A stretch of 64,000 nt of DNA from Neocallimastix lanati (nom. inval.) (lineage: Eukaryota > Neocallimastigomycota > Neocallimastigomycetes > Neocallimastigales > Neocallimastigaceae). The stretch spans positions 634,501 to 698,500 of the forward strand of contig JACVTC010000006.1 of assembly GCA_016946835.1 (NCBI GenBank), read 5' to 3'. Under the pieces are notes generated by a model, which had not been told where the DNA came from, searched no databases, and saw only the letters and a list, made by a program, of their open reading frames with translations. Shown here piece after piece: positions 1 to 10,335 of this stretch; positions within the stretch are counted from its first letter, which is position 1, and each line of letters begins with the position of its first letter. The position numbers were made by a program, and so were the translations under genes.

Positions 1-1371
1 TCCTTAACACGAACCAAGTTGTACGCTGAGCGTAGGTCTAAACGGGTAAAAATTTTTGCTCCCTTGAACGATTCCATAAGATCTGAAAGTCTTGGGATAG
101 GATAACTGTTTCGGATGGTAATGAAATTCAACCTCCTATAATCTACGCAGAGCCTCAAAGTTCCATCTTGTTTTATGACAAATAAAATTGGAGCTCCAGC
201 AGGTGACTTTGATTTTCTTATGAAGCCCTTAGCTAAGTTTTCTTTTAAATATTCCCTTAATGCTTGCATTTCTACGACTGTTAGAGAATATATAGGACCG
301 TAGTATAACTGGCCTCCTGGAATCAAGTCAATGGATATTTCATACTCACGATGAGGTGAAAGCTTATCTTCTTCCTTCTTTTCGAAAACTATTAACAGGT
401 CTGGATAGTATTCATTAATTATTTTTTGTTTAACATTTTCACCTAAATCGGGAATTGCAGCACAAACATCGAAATCGTAAAGTTCGTCCTCGGATAGGGA
501 ACTAGGAATAATTTGATCATTTACTGCTGTATCGGAAATAATTGTTGCGGTTGTGTTTTTGTTATGGAAAATAAATTTATTTCCTTTTGAGGATGGACAG
601 TGAGAAAGACAATGATCCTCGAGGAAATATATTTTATTCGTTCTGAAATTGATGTATGGTTGGTGAAGATTTAGCCAATCTCTTCTTAATATTAAGGCTA
701 TTCCATTTAACTGTAGATTTGCAATAAAAAATTCGTAGAGTTCCTTATGATCCATGAATATTAATTCTAGTTTTTTAGTTGTTTGTTTAACTATCATTCC
801 TTTTTGGTTGGGAAGTTGTATACTCATAGGTGTAGGGAGGTTTACTTTTGGAATTCTATGAGCCTGAACGAAATCTTTACAAAGATAACTCCTTGCAGAT
901 CCTGAGTCAATTAAAGCATTAAGATTAATCTTTTTTTCGTTTACAATTATGAGGAAAGTGGTCGTCATAGAATTATTTGAACTTGGAGTATAGTTTGCTG
1001 ACAATAATTCTTCTTTGCCGTGATGTTTATTAAATTTATTCTTATGATTATTTTTTAATGAAGACTTGTTAAATTCATACTGCTTCCTTCTAAACGTTTT
1101 CGAAATAGTATTTTTCTTTTGTTCTTTAATTTTCAATTCTTGTTCTATGAAACACTTCTTGTCGATTCCAATAATGATATTGGTAGCCTCAAATAAATTT
1201 TTAGGTTTCTCCAACTTTTCAAATTTTTTACGCACCTCTTCTACTAAGCCTCTTCTTATCAGGTCAATGTTCACGTCATCTGGCCACCCTATACGATTTG
1301 CCAGTCTTCTAAATTCAATAGTGAAAAATGCCGCTTTACCCAAATGAACTTGTTTAAGATTAATTATTTTT
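1..1371 (-). CDS. Ty3/gypsy Gag-Pol fragment (Gyp-1): capsid C-terminus, protease, RT start
   Basis: Read on the minus strand this is one uninterrupted frame that leaves the window at its left edge. In order I see a capsid C-terminal segment (RLANRIGWPDDV, about 1265-1310), a basic linker with no CCHC knuckle, a retroviral-type aspartic protease with active site ALIDSGSARS near 895-915 and its C-terminal strand ALILRRDWL near 670-700, a spacer, then the RT N-terminus (GAPILFVIKQDGTLRLCVDYRRLN, given here in part: RLCVDYRR near 135) and the first catalytic-aspartate region FTRLDLRSAY near 20-50. The YxDD box would lie outside the window. The frame has no start: it begins abruptly in mid-capsid at a junction with Cop-1. 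It is the best preserved gypsy frame on this side of the window and belongs to the same RT subgroup as Gyp-3. Whether it continues intact cannot be seen. Confidence 0.87.
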
Positions 1372-2400
1372 TCATCCCTTTGGAGGTTTCATATATAAGT
1401 CTTCCTTTAATCCAGCATTTAAATATGCTGCGTTCACATCTATTTGTTCGATATTGAAGTTGTGTTGTGCAGATATTGAAGTGAAAATTCTTATTGAATC
1501 TTGTTTAAGTGTGGGGGAGAAAGTTTCCTTGTAATCTATACCGAATTGTTGGGTATAGCCCTTCGCTACTAATCTTGATTTACGTTTGATTATTTCTCCT
1601 TTATCGTTTTGTTTGTATGTAAATATCCATCTCGATGATATTAAATTAGCACCCGGTGGAATATTGTCGATTGAATTGTATACATTTAATTTCTTCATAT
1701 TATTCAGTTCATCGTTTACTGAATCTAACCATTTATTTTTGTCTATTAAATTGAATATATCATCATAATTATTTGATTCACGTAAATTCTTTATTAATTT
1801 TTGTTTCTTATTTTTGTTGTTGGTGATGTTGTTGTCATTTATTTTTCTTTTAATAGTTTTTTTTGATTTATTGTTATGTGGATTACAATTTGTAATATTA
1901 TTAATATTAATTTGATTATCATTGGAATTGTTATTTAAATTATTATTGTTCACATTTATTGAACTGGTATTTTCTATATTGTTATGGTTATTAATTCTAG
2001 TATTTTTATTTTTAATGTTAGTATTTTTGTTATTATGTGTGTTGGTGTTTATTGTGGTATCATTATTATTGTTAGGATCGTTTTTATTGCTATTTTCAGT
2101 TTTTTTATTGTTTTCATTATTATTATCTTTGCTAATATTCTTATCACTATTAATATTATGTTCATAATTATTATTAATGTTACTTACCTGTTCATTTGTA
2201 TAATTTGTATTTTGATGTTTTCGTTTGATATGCTGTTTTTTATATATAATTTTGTTGTTGTTATTTAGTGGGTGCTCTGTGTTATGATTGTGATAATAAG
2301 ATGGATAATTTAGGTAATAAGTTTTGATTGGTATTATTATTGAAATAATTGTAATTATCATTGTTTGTACTATAAGAATTTTCCTGAAAATAATGGTCAT
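1372..2400 (-). pseudogene. Cop-1 Asn-rich linker and RT N-terminal part
   Basis: The first two thirds is a poly-Asn low-complexity stretch (roughly 1810-2270) that normally separates copia integrase from RT. The RT part follows: NKWLDSVNDELNNM, RWIFTYKQNDKGEI, RLVAKGYTQQFGIDYKETFS and the first catalytic region QIDVNAAYLNA. It stops before the YVDD box because the element is cut at 1372. It is in a different frame from the upstream integrase; the shift lies between about 2282 and 2400 in AT-rich repeats. Confidence 0.85.
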
Positions 2401-3637
2401 AGTCCTCCCTGATTATATAATTGGGAATAAAATTAGTGATATTACTTTTGCAGTTTGATAATGAGGAGTTGCCTGGGGAAAATTCAAAAAATTCTACGTT
2501 GCGGGAAATAATAATTTTATTATTGGTTATATCCAGTATTTTATAGGCAGTAGGATTTTCAGAGTATCTAAGAAATATTCCAGGAGAAGCGTTGTTTTGG
2601 AACTTGGATCTAAATGTTTTAGGTATGAAATAAAATACCTTGCAACCGAAGACTCTGATATTATTGTAGTAAACCTTTCGTTTTGTTAATGTTTCAAAAG
2701 GTATCCTATTATTAATTCCTTTATGAGGAAGCCTGTTGTGGATATAGTTGGCGGTAGCAACTGCGTCTTCCCAGAACTGGTAGCTTAGTTTAGCATCATT
2801 AAGCATAGTTTTAGCTGTATTAATAAGGGTACCATTGAGTCGTTCTGTCCTACCATTTTGTTGGGGGTTATAGGGCACAGTAAACTGATGCTTAATACCA
2901 TAATTATAACAAAACTGTTTGAACAAGTTATTCTTAAATTCAGTACCGTTATCGGTACGAATATATTTAATCCTTTGGTTAAATTGATTTTTTATTTGAT
3001 TAAACCAATTAAAAAATAAATTAAAAGTTTCGTTTTTATTTTTCAGAAAAAGTATCCAACTATATCTGGAAAAGTCATCCAGAATAGTAAAAAAATATTT
3101 TGATCCATAAATTGAATCTGGTATTGGTCCAACCAGATCCATATGGATTAATTCAAAGGTGTATTTTGATTTGTTGTCAGATGGTTGAAATGGTTTATTT
3201 TTTAACTTTGAGTTAGCGCATAGTGGGCATTTTGTATGAATGTTGATTTTTAACAACTTGTTTTTAATACCATTTATATTGAAGTGCGCAAACCTTCTGT
3301 GCCATAAGTTAATTTTATCGATTGATTTCATGTGTATGTAATTTAATTCATTTGAATAATTAGTATCATAATTACTGTTTGTGAAATTTAATGGATGTGT
3401 TGAAATCCATATTTTAAATGTGTTTGAGTTGTTTGAAGGTATACTTATTATTCGCTGACTATCTTGATTGTATAGTATAGCGCATGGTTTATTACTTGAA
3501 GTATTAAATACTATTTTAAAACCCTGTTTGATAAGGTTACTTATTGAGATTAAATTATTATTGAATTCTGGTGAAAAATACACATTATTAATTGTAATTT
3601 TATGGTTATTTACATAACCTGTAAGATCGCCAATCAA
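2282..3637 (-). pseudogene. Cop-1 integrase
   Basis: This open frame of 451 codons starts inside the protease-integrase boundary (YFSPEFNNNLISISNL is the end of the protease region). It holds the gag-pre-integrase zinc domain (HRRFAH then CPLC) and the DDE core with all three catalytic residues visible: HMDLVG, RTDNGTEF and QQNGRTERLNG. The chromo-like copia C-terminal block (FGCKVFYFIPK, then SPGIFLRYSENPTAYKI) follows. The core looks intact, but the frame is separated from the protease by a stop at 3638-3661 and from RT by a frameshift, so it would not be made as part of a polyprotein. Confidence 0.87.
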
Positions 3638-3661
3638 CTTTGTTGTTATATATTGATTGTT

Positions 3662-4369
3662 CTAAAGGTAAATTTTTTCATTATTCTTCTTAATATTTTT
3701 TAATATGTTGAGATGATTTGTAATATTTACAGATGCACCTGAGTCTAAGGTCAAACAAATCATATCCTTTTTATTGAATTTATTTGTGTTGTTATTAGTT
3801 ATTGTTGCAATATTTAAACTTAAATTTGATGCATTGTCGTCTAAATTTTCATAGTTATTAATATCTTTTGTAAATGCATTTGAAAAAGATGTATCGTAGT
3901 TATTTTTACCCAATGAATTAGCATATCTTTTACTTTTAAAGGTTTTTCTTTTAAAATTATTTCTTTTGTATTTAGTAAATTTTCTTCCTTTTTTAATAAT
4001 GAATTTATTGGTTTTCCTTTTACGACATTCTCTGAAGTAGTGACCCCATTTTCCACAAAAGTTATATCTTCCATTTTTAGTTGTGGGGTTTTCCTTTTTT
4101 GTCTTTTTACGATTGGTATTTTCTTTACTTTCAGCTAAAAATATATTATTATCCTGGGAGTTAAGTTTACTTGATTCTTTTAAATTGGACGAAATTATTT
4201 CAGGGATTACATTTGTAACATAATCCCTACATTTATTCCAGTTATCTTTATATTGGAATACGTTTATAAACCTTAAGTTTTCGGGTAGTGCCCTATTCAG
4301 AATTCCTACTTTGGTAGAGGGTTCCATGTCATTATCAATTTTTTCTAGTTCATCAATTATATTTTGCAT
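3662..4369 (-). pseudogene. Cop-1 nucleocapsid and aspartic protease
   Basis: The N-terminal part is the end of the copia capsid (DNWNKCRDYV). It is followed by a degenerate zinc knuckle NFCGKWGHYFREC, in which the expected first cysteine is Tyr (YNFC instead of CxxC), then a Lys/Arg-rich basic tract and the protease active site LTLDSGASVNIT near 3730-3760. It overlaps the upstream gag segment by 17 bases in another frame, which marks a frameshift in gag. The knuckle loss and the terminal stop at 3662 indicate a decayed copy. Confidence 0.83.
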
Positions 4370-4900
4370 TTCTGCAATGAAAATAAATATCCGATTCTTC
4401 GTTGTATTTGATGGTTTCTAATTTATTTCTTAGTTCTATTTTCCTTATATTCATATTTTTTGTAAATGATCTTTTGAGAACGTTCCAGACCTCAAAAGCT
4501 GTTTTGCTTCCTCCTTGGACAATGTCTTGAGTTTTTTCACCAAGACTATTCAATATGATCCATTTTGCCATGATATCGTTGTTAATGTCGATGATATTCG
4601 TGTTTTTTTCGTATAACATTGTATCTTCAAATTCATCTTGGACATATTCTGAGATATCACCTTTAATATCTTTTTTTTCGGATTTTCTTAACCTTTTCTT
4701 GTGTGATATAACTTACAATATTATTTATTGATAAGAGATATAACATTTTGGTTTTCCATCGATTATAGTTTTCAGGTGTCAATTCAACTACTCTACTGAA
4801 GTTCTCAGAATAGTTGAAATTGATGGAAGGTGTTACGATTTGGTTTGATTCAATATTGATGGTCTGTCTGTTTCTTCTGTTAGCCTTTTAAAGTAAAACT
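4353..4900 (-). pseudogene. Cop-1 gag capsid N-terminal part
   Basis: From about 4900 downward the reading ELTPENYNRWKTKMLYLL is the typical copia capsid start (a Trp-containing motif after a conserved NY). A frameshift near 4660-4690 separates it from MLYEKNTNIIDINNDIMAKW, which runs to a stop at 4353 and contains the conserved EVWNVLKRSFTKN motif. No ATG precedes the first homologous residues in the same frame; the frame upstream ends at a TAA near 4897. Gag is therefore non-functional or starts at an internal Met. Confidence 0.75.
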
Positions 4901-4912
4901 AATTTGATGATT

Positions 4913-5586
4913 AAAGTTTTGTTTATTATTATTTTATATATATTTTTTATTAAAATTTCAATTTAGATTTTATTTTGAGTATTTATATCACTTGATATTG
5001 GTTTATTATTGTCTTATTGTTTACTATAATATATATCAGTTGATTTTATATTTGATTAATTCTATTGAATGATATTTTTATTTTTTGATAAAATTTAAGT
5101 ATATATGATAAACGCTTTATATTTTTTATTTTTTTTAGTATCCCTCTATTTAAGTTACGCAAATTAATTATTTAATTAATTGTTTACACTTTTTATTATT
5201 GTTGATAAATATTTATACTGTTTGATTAACACGTGGTGAATGATTATACAATAAATATAATATTACTTATATTTTTTATGTCATATTTTTAATTTAATTA
5301 TTTATATATTTATATATCGAGTTTAATCATTATTTACTGACTGTCATGTCGTTTTAATCTTAATAAACAATAATCTAACTTTTGTTTTGCTTTGAGTTTA
5401 ATTATTAATTAACTGACTTTTCCTTCATCCTTTTTTTTTTGTATAATAGTAATATTGTTATTATTCATTTTGAATTTCAGTTTAATAATTATCTAACCAT
5501 ACTCTAATTTTCAGTTTGATCAATAATTAATCGATTTTTTTTTTGTGTTTAATTTATGATTAACTGACATTTATTTTATTTTTCAG

Positions 5587-5617
<31 letters not shown>

Positions 5618-5814
5618 GTATTTTCATGAAATATAAATTATTATTTTACTTTTTTATTTAAAAATTGTTTCCTGTTGTTCTTATAATATATAAAGTAATG
5701 ATTGTGAAAAAAAAATAGCATTAGTTAAACTATTTAATAATAATTATGCTTTAATATGTATATAAATATTATTTAGAATATAACTTAACTTTGAAGCAAG
5801 CTCAGGTGTAGACC
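4913..5814. other. AT-rich leader insertion with T27 tract and degenerate repeats
   Basis: In the other copia elements the gap between primer-binding site and gag is 58-205 bp; here it is about 900 bp, so something has been inserted or expanded. The stretch has no coding sense. It contains an uninterrupted run of 27 T at 5587-5613 and several degenerate copies of a motif like GAGTTTAATTATTAATTAACTGAC (cores at about 5320-5345, 5391-5415, 5475-5500, 5512-5535 and 5548-5572). Confidence 0.5.
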
Positions 5815-5829
5815 TGAGACTCTTAATCT
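5815..5829 (-). promoter_or_regulatory. Cop-1 primer-binding site, tRNA-Lys(CUU) anticodon-arm type
   Basis: On the minus strand the 15 bases AGATTAAGAGTCTCA follow the 5' LTR. Their complement, TGAGACTCTTAATCT, is the anticodon stem-loop of eukaryotic tRNA-Lys(CUU), with CTT the anticodon. The same site occurs in all copia elements of the window, always directly at the LTR boundary. Confidence 0.75.
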
Positions 5830-6064
5830 ATTAAAACACAAAAATGGTAATAAAACATAAATTAAGATTATAAAGGGACATTTGTTATTAAATTTATTAT
5901 GACATAAATTATTAGAATATTTCTTATAAAAAAAAAGGATCTATCTTAACATTTATGTAAAAGTATTTATTTTATTCATTTTTATGATTATATTAAAGTT
6001 AATGTGATTGGGTAAGTTATATAAAAATTATAATTAATTCAATTACTATTTCTATCTTCTAACA
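5830..6064 (-). repeat. Cop-1 5' LTR (about 235 bp)
   Basis: The minus-strand start TGTTAGAAGATAG resembles the Cop-7 LTR start TGTTAGAAATAAAG. The end is set by the adjacent primer-binding site. Only one copy remains, so the boundary cannot be checked against a 3' LTR. Confidence 0.65.
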
Positions 6065-6641
6065 TTTTTCGTACAATTAATTTATTTAATGTATATGAAT
6101 TATTTTTTTAATATAAAATTTATTGAAATAAAATTTAATTATTCTTTTTAAATTGAAAATATTTTTTAATTAGTTTAGTTAACTTAGTTTAGTTTTAAAT
6201 AGTTAAATATTAATTTAGGAATAATCTTAAATAGTTAATATTTATAAAAATAGTTTTTCAATATTAAATATATAATTAAAATTATTATAAGTATTAAAAT
6301 AATAAATAAAATAAAGAGTTTAAAAAATTAATTTTAGTTTTAGTAAATTAATAAATAATAAAAATTATTAATTAAAAAACCTTTTGTTTATAAATAAATA
6401 GTTTTATATATATTAATAAATAACATCATATATTAATAATGTAATAAGAAAAAAACTATAAATACATGTAATTTTTCTCAATTAAATCGATGTATTAGTT
6501 ATTAACTATTTTACAGTTAATAACATAAAAGAATTTTATAATTAATAAAAAGAATTTAATAATAAAAGAATTTACTTTTTTGTTTAAATTGTAAAGTGTT
6601 TTTTATTGTTATAATCTGTTTTAATTGACGGATTCATTACA
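6065..6641 (+). repeat. LTR-G copy #8, 5' end missing
   Basis: This matches the solo LTR at 56113-56717 (opposite orientation) from TTTTTCGTACAATTAATTT to the end TTGACGGATTCATTACA. Its first 45 or so bases are absent because Cop-1 inserted there. It keeps the TATA-like ATAAATACATG and the downstream hairpin GTTATTAACT/AGTTAATAAC at about 6498-6524. Confidence 0.8.
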
Positions 6642-6739
6642 ATATATATATACTAACTACACTAAAAATATTGATAATTAAAGATTTATTCATTTATAAT
6701 ATAATAATAAGATCATAATTAAATATTTTTTCCATTTAT

Positions 6740-8014
6740 CATAGCATTTCTAATTTTTTTTTCATTGTATTGGAAAATAACAACAATAATTCATGTAATA
6801 AAAAAGCTTGATGTGGTCTTTCTTTACAAAATTTTGGAATATCGTTGTGAGTGACAACGTTTAAAATATGCTTTTTAATTTATTTATATTTATCTTCATT
6901 GTTTTCTTCTTTATAAATTTTTTCTATCTTATCTACAGAAATTTGTTTATAGTCTTGAATACGAATAGATGACATTTTTTTCTATATCGTCATAACATAT
7001 TGAATAGATGAACATTTTCAAAAGTTCTTCTTTTATATAAAAAGATTTAATATTATGTCCACAATTAATTTCACACAGATTAATGGAATCCGAATTGGAA
7101 GTGGAACGTTTCTGTTTTTTAAAATTAGAATTTAAATTTTTTTCAAATCACGATATCTTAGAGTAAAATCATTACATAATATATAGACATATTTATAATG
7201 GTCTTTTGATCATTTTTTTCATTCAGTATTATAATAATCCTTCATGAGTTTTGAAATATCTTTTGAATCAGGCTCATCATTTACCAACCTCCATTCTTGA
7301 AAATTAAAATTTGCATAAATACATAAATAATATTAGTACTAAAATCTTTCACCGACTTTTTTTATTACTAGCATAAGATGTAGTTTTAATAGTTGAGAAA
7401 TACGATATATAAACGAAATTATCGGTTTTTTTTTCAATAAGGATAAAATAATTTAGTGACATTGAATAAATTTTGATACAGAGTATATCTTAATATAAAC
7501 AATATTCAGTATGAGAATATTTGATAATTTGATTATATGCTTCTCTGTTCATATCATCATTTTGTAATTTATTGTTTTAAAAACACCATTTCCTCGCTTT
7601 TAATATCAACCTTTGCGTGAATAAAATTGAAGGACTGTTCGTTTATTTGCTTATTTTTATTATTGTTATAAATTGGAATTTTTTTGCTAAGTAATTTTTC
7701 ATAATAAGCAATATTATAATTTAAACGATAATTGAATTTTACGATAAATCGTTCTGTTAGAATATCTTAAAATACCACCAGCAATCTCAATATTATTACT
7801 ATTAATATATTTTATTAATATTGGTACAACGAATATATTAATGACAGGAATTCTATCCATAAGATCCATAATTCTAATAAAATTGTTCTCTAAAAAGAAT
7901 GTTGTTAACTTTTTATTTATTTCGATAATACATAATGGTAAAAGTTTATCTAAGAATACTGAAGAATATTATAAAGATGGAACGATACTTGTATTGCCAA
8001 CTAACTTATTTCCA
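6740..8014 (-). pseudogene. Decayed coding region downstream of the helicase relic
   Basis: Minus-strand translation gives consistent protein-like segments in shifting frames: NIEIAGGILRYSNRTIYRKI near 7720-7790, QNDDMNREAYNQIIKYSHTE near 7510-7570, FQEWRLVNDEPDSKDISKLM near 7240-7300, INLCEINCGHNIKSFYIKEE near 7020-7080, and RPHQAFLLHELLLLFSNTMK near 6760-6820. Composition (more K, E, D, I and C, less Asn) differs from the retroelements. It may be the C-terminal part of the helicase, or one or two further genes from the same donor element. I do not recognise a domain. Frameshifts and stops throughout show it is dead. Confidence 0.45.
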
Positions 8015-8445
8015 TTAATATTTTTGAATGTAGAAGTCTCTCCATGAATATAGGCATCTATAGCTATATTGGTATTGGTCATCGCTCTTTCTTTCACTCA
8101 GACTTGATTCAATATCAAAAGGTTTATTCTGTTCTTTATTAGAGAGACCGTTAGTGTTCTGATGATTATTTAAATTAGAATGAGCATGAATCAAAAATTC
8201 AATGGAAGCGTTTTTTAATGGTTGATTAAATTTTATAGCATCTTTATATTTTTTTTCACATACAATATATTTGCAATAGTTTACACTATACTGATAAGAA
8301 TCGGAACACTCTACTTCGTCATCATATGCCATGTACAAATAAACATTGACGGATCGTTGATCTTAAGGAAGAGAATCATGTGAACGGACTCGTCGAATAC
8401 AGCCAATAATTTGATTTATTTTCTCATAATTCCAATGCGGTGTTA
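8015..8445 (-). pseudogene. D6/D11-type SF2 helicase relic (giant-virus or linear-plasmid type)
   Basis: From about 8437 down the minus strand reads TPHWNYEKINQIIGCIRRVR then SHDSLP, one TAA stop, then DQRSVNVYLYMAYDDEVE, followed about 25 residues later by YKDAIKFNQPLKNASIEFLI. This is the motif-VI block and tail of NCLDV D6/D11-like helicases (PhWn, QxxGRxxR, SHxxLP, RxVxVYxY, then LKxxAID), a family also found as the helicase of yeast pGKL-type linear plasmids. The arginine of GR is Cys here (TGT, one step from CGT), so an arginine-finger position is lost. Everything upstream (Walker A and B) is missing because Gyp-2 begins at about 8460. It is a fragment with one nonsense codon and cannot be active. 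The family assignment is from motif memory, with no search run. Confidence 0.6.
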
Positions 8446-8464
8446 ATACATGTAATTACCGGAG

Positions 8465-8650
8465 ATTCTAATTTCGTATAAACCCTTTAGCCAGATTTTC
8501 ATCTATATATTCCTTTAGCGCTTTTTCCTCTCTAGAACTCGTAGGATAAATGGCTCTTTTGTAAAGTGGTGCATCAGGCTCAAGCTCAATCTTGCAGTCA
8601 TACAGTCTGTGTTCTGACAATGTCTCGGCGATTTCCTTCGGTTAAGTCCC
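8465..8650 (-). pseudogene. Gyp-2 RT N-terminal segment
   Basis: The minus strand reads EIAETLSEHRLYDCKIELEP, DAPLYKRAIYPTSSREEKAL and KEYIDENLAKGFIRN, the conserved entrance to Ty3-type RT that matches Gyp-3 and Gyp-1. It ends in a stop right after GFIRN, and homology ends there too. The spacer between protease and RT (8650-9100) is broken but reads DYNRWADWFKAQKAKNL near 8825-8875. Confidence 0.72.
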
Positions 8651-9101
8651 CATAGTGCTTATCTATTATTTCGCCTATTGACAGCAGCTTTTCTAGCCTC
8701 ACTTTCTTTTTTGTTTCTTCTACAGAATTCTCTTGTCAACATAGCTAAAGGATCCTTCTTCTAACTATCTTTTCTCTCAACTTTTTCCGTAGGGTTTTTA
8801 TCAATTATATTCTCCTTTAGATTCTTAGCTTTTTGTGCTTTGAACCAATCTGCCCATCTGTTGTAATCTACAAAGTAATCATAGTGTCTAACGTATATTC
8901 TATTCCTCTCTCACTGTAAAATTGCCTTGTTAAATCATATACCATGTCTTTAATTTTTGGTTATCTATAACCTGTTTAATAATCATGGTAATTCTCGCTT
9001 TAGATTGAATCTACTGTTTCACAGCTGTTTCATTATCTTCTTGTATTTGTACCATGTAGATATTTTTCACTTTCACACTCTCCTGGTGAATCTACATATG
9101 G

Positions 9102-9521
9102 TTACCCTGGCCTTTCACCATCTATTTTATAGACCTTTGGTTGCTGGTTATGGACGTCAATCTTCCTGAAGATAAGGTGCCTGTCCATGAACTTAGAACC
9201 CAATATAATCGTTTTCGGTATAGCCTCTGCTAGCCTGCATCTAATGTTAAAGTCATACAATTTGACTTTCCCACTACGCTGTTCGACTAGCTTGACTTTG
9301 ATCTGAAACTCCTCTGCTACTTGCGGTATCAGCACTTTACCAGCGGCGGTAGTAAACGTTAAAGGACGGTCTTCTATCATGAATCCCATCTCTTTATCTA
9401 ACAGCGGATAGATCATATTGATCTGTGATCCAGTATCGTACAGCACATTTAAATCTTTGGTACGATGGTTGTTTATTTTAGCCAGAGGCACAAATTCTTC
9501 GTTCTCAGACCCATCTTGCAT
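9102..9521 (-). pseudogene. Gyp-2 aspartic protease
   Basis: This is an open frame of 139 codons with the active site VLYDTGSQINMIYP at about residues 26-39 and the C-terminal hallmark IILGSKFMDRHL. Length and layout suit a gypsy protease domain with flanking spacer. It sits between gag and RT in the normal order, but the frames around it are broken. Confidence 0.8.
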
Positions 9522-9887
9522 CAGGAGTACTGTCTTGGGGATTGGATTATTGCTGCTAGTAAGTCCTTATAGTAGTTTTGTTTATCGCCTGATCTCGTAC
9601 CAACATCTCTTCCACAATTGTAGTTATTATTTCCTCTCTTATTTTTATCATAGCTGATTTATATAGTAAACTCTCTTCTACTGAAATCTCTTTTATCGCT
9701 GTTCCTCCTTTTAGCTTCTATATCCTTGGAGGGTCTTCACGAATCCATCATTCCTAGCAGGGCCATGATGGCTATCTTCCTTTCGCGTATTCATATCTTT
9801 CTAGGTAATCGTCTTTGTAATTCGCGGGGAAAGTATCATATCTTCTTAAGGATGTAACGTAATCTTCTTATGTTTGCTTTTCAGCAG

Positions 9888-10335
9888 CTAGTCAGAGAAG
9901 GCTTCTCGAACCGAAGGTCTTACTTGTTGTACGAGTAGTAATTGTTTGGTTTCATCCGATAGTTGAAGTAATCTACCTAATCGGTTGAACTCCGAGAGGT
10001 ATTCATAGGCTTTTTCCCATTCATGCGTAAGTTTAAGCATGGCAGTCTTGACCTCCTCTAGGGTTCGTTCACTCTTGAACTCCTTTAGCAACCTATCCAT
10101 TAACCTTTGTGGTTGTGGGTCATCTCTTTGCATGAATACTTCGTCCATTTGATACCACTTCTTTGCACTTCCTTGTAAGTGGGTAAGTGGTCCTCTATGA
10201 AGTACAACATCACTTTGGTAGTACTTCTAGTTTCTACCAAAGTACCTTTTTAACCCATTGATAAATGATTCTACATCTCCTGTCTCACCATTGAACATTG
10301 AGATGTCTTTTTCGTACTCCTCAGGGTACGCATCC
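9888..10335 (-). pseudogene. Gyp-2 capsid (retrotrans_gag type)
   Basis: The minus strand gives EYEKDISMFNGETGDVESFI, then a frameshift at the stop near 10235, then HLQGSAKKWYQMDEVFMQRD, continuing open to 9888. The pattern (fxGxxxxxxxFxxxL, then LxGxAxxWY, then LxxEFxxxR and LxxFxxL) is the gypsy capsid. No zinc knuckle can be read between 9530 and 9880, which is out of frame and eroded. The N-terminus is lost at the Cop-2 junction. Confidence 0.78.

Larger units (their letters stand above)
1372..6064 (-). mobile_element. Cop-1: Ty1/copia element, 3' end missing
   Basis: Copia order (gag, protease, integrase, RT) is read from high to low coordinates. A 5' LTR (5830-6064) and primer-binding site (5815-5829) are present. 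RNase H and the 3' LTR are gone: the RT stops at the motif YLNAGLKEDLYMKPPKG and continues straight into Gyp-1 capsid sequence. The element inserted into an LTR-G copy, whose remaining part starts directly at its right edge (6065). Several frameshifts make it non-functional. Confidence 0.85.
8446..10335 (-). mobile_element. Gyp-2: Ty3/gypsy fragment, gag to RT start
   Basis: Read from right to left it holds gag, protease, spacer and the RT N-terminus. No LTR is seen at either end. The right end joins Cop-2 RT at a 10-bp direct repeat (CCTCAGGGTA at 10319-10328 and 10334-10343); the left end stops at about 8460 against the helicase relic. Base composition is clearly richer in G+C than the copia elements, suggesting a younger or differently biased family. 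Confidence 0.78.

Noticed and set aside
1922-2268. Leu/Phe/Ile-rich plus-strand open frames resembling membrane proteins
   Set aside because: They are the reverse complement of the Asn-rich copia linker; AAT and AAC repeats read as ATT and TTA on the other strand. The same holds for 11281-11637, 20870-21410, 54136-54366 and 62333-62551.
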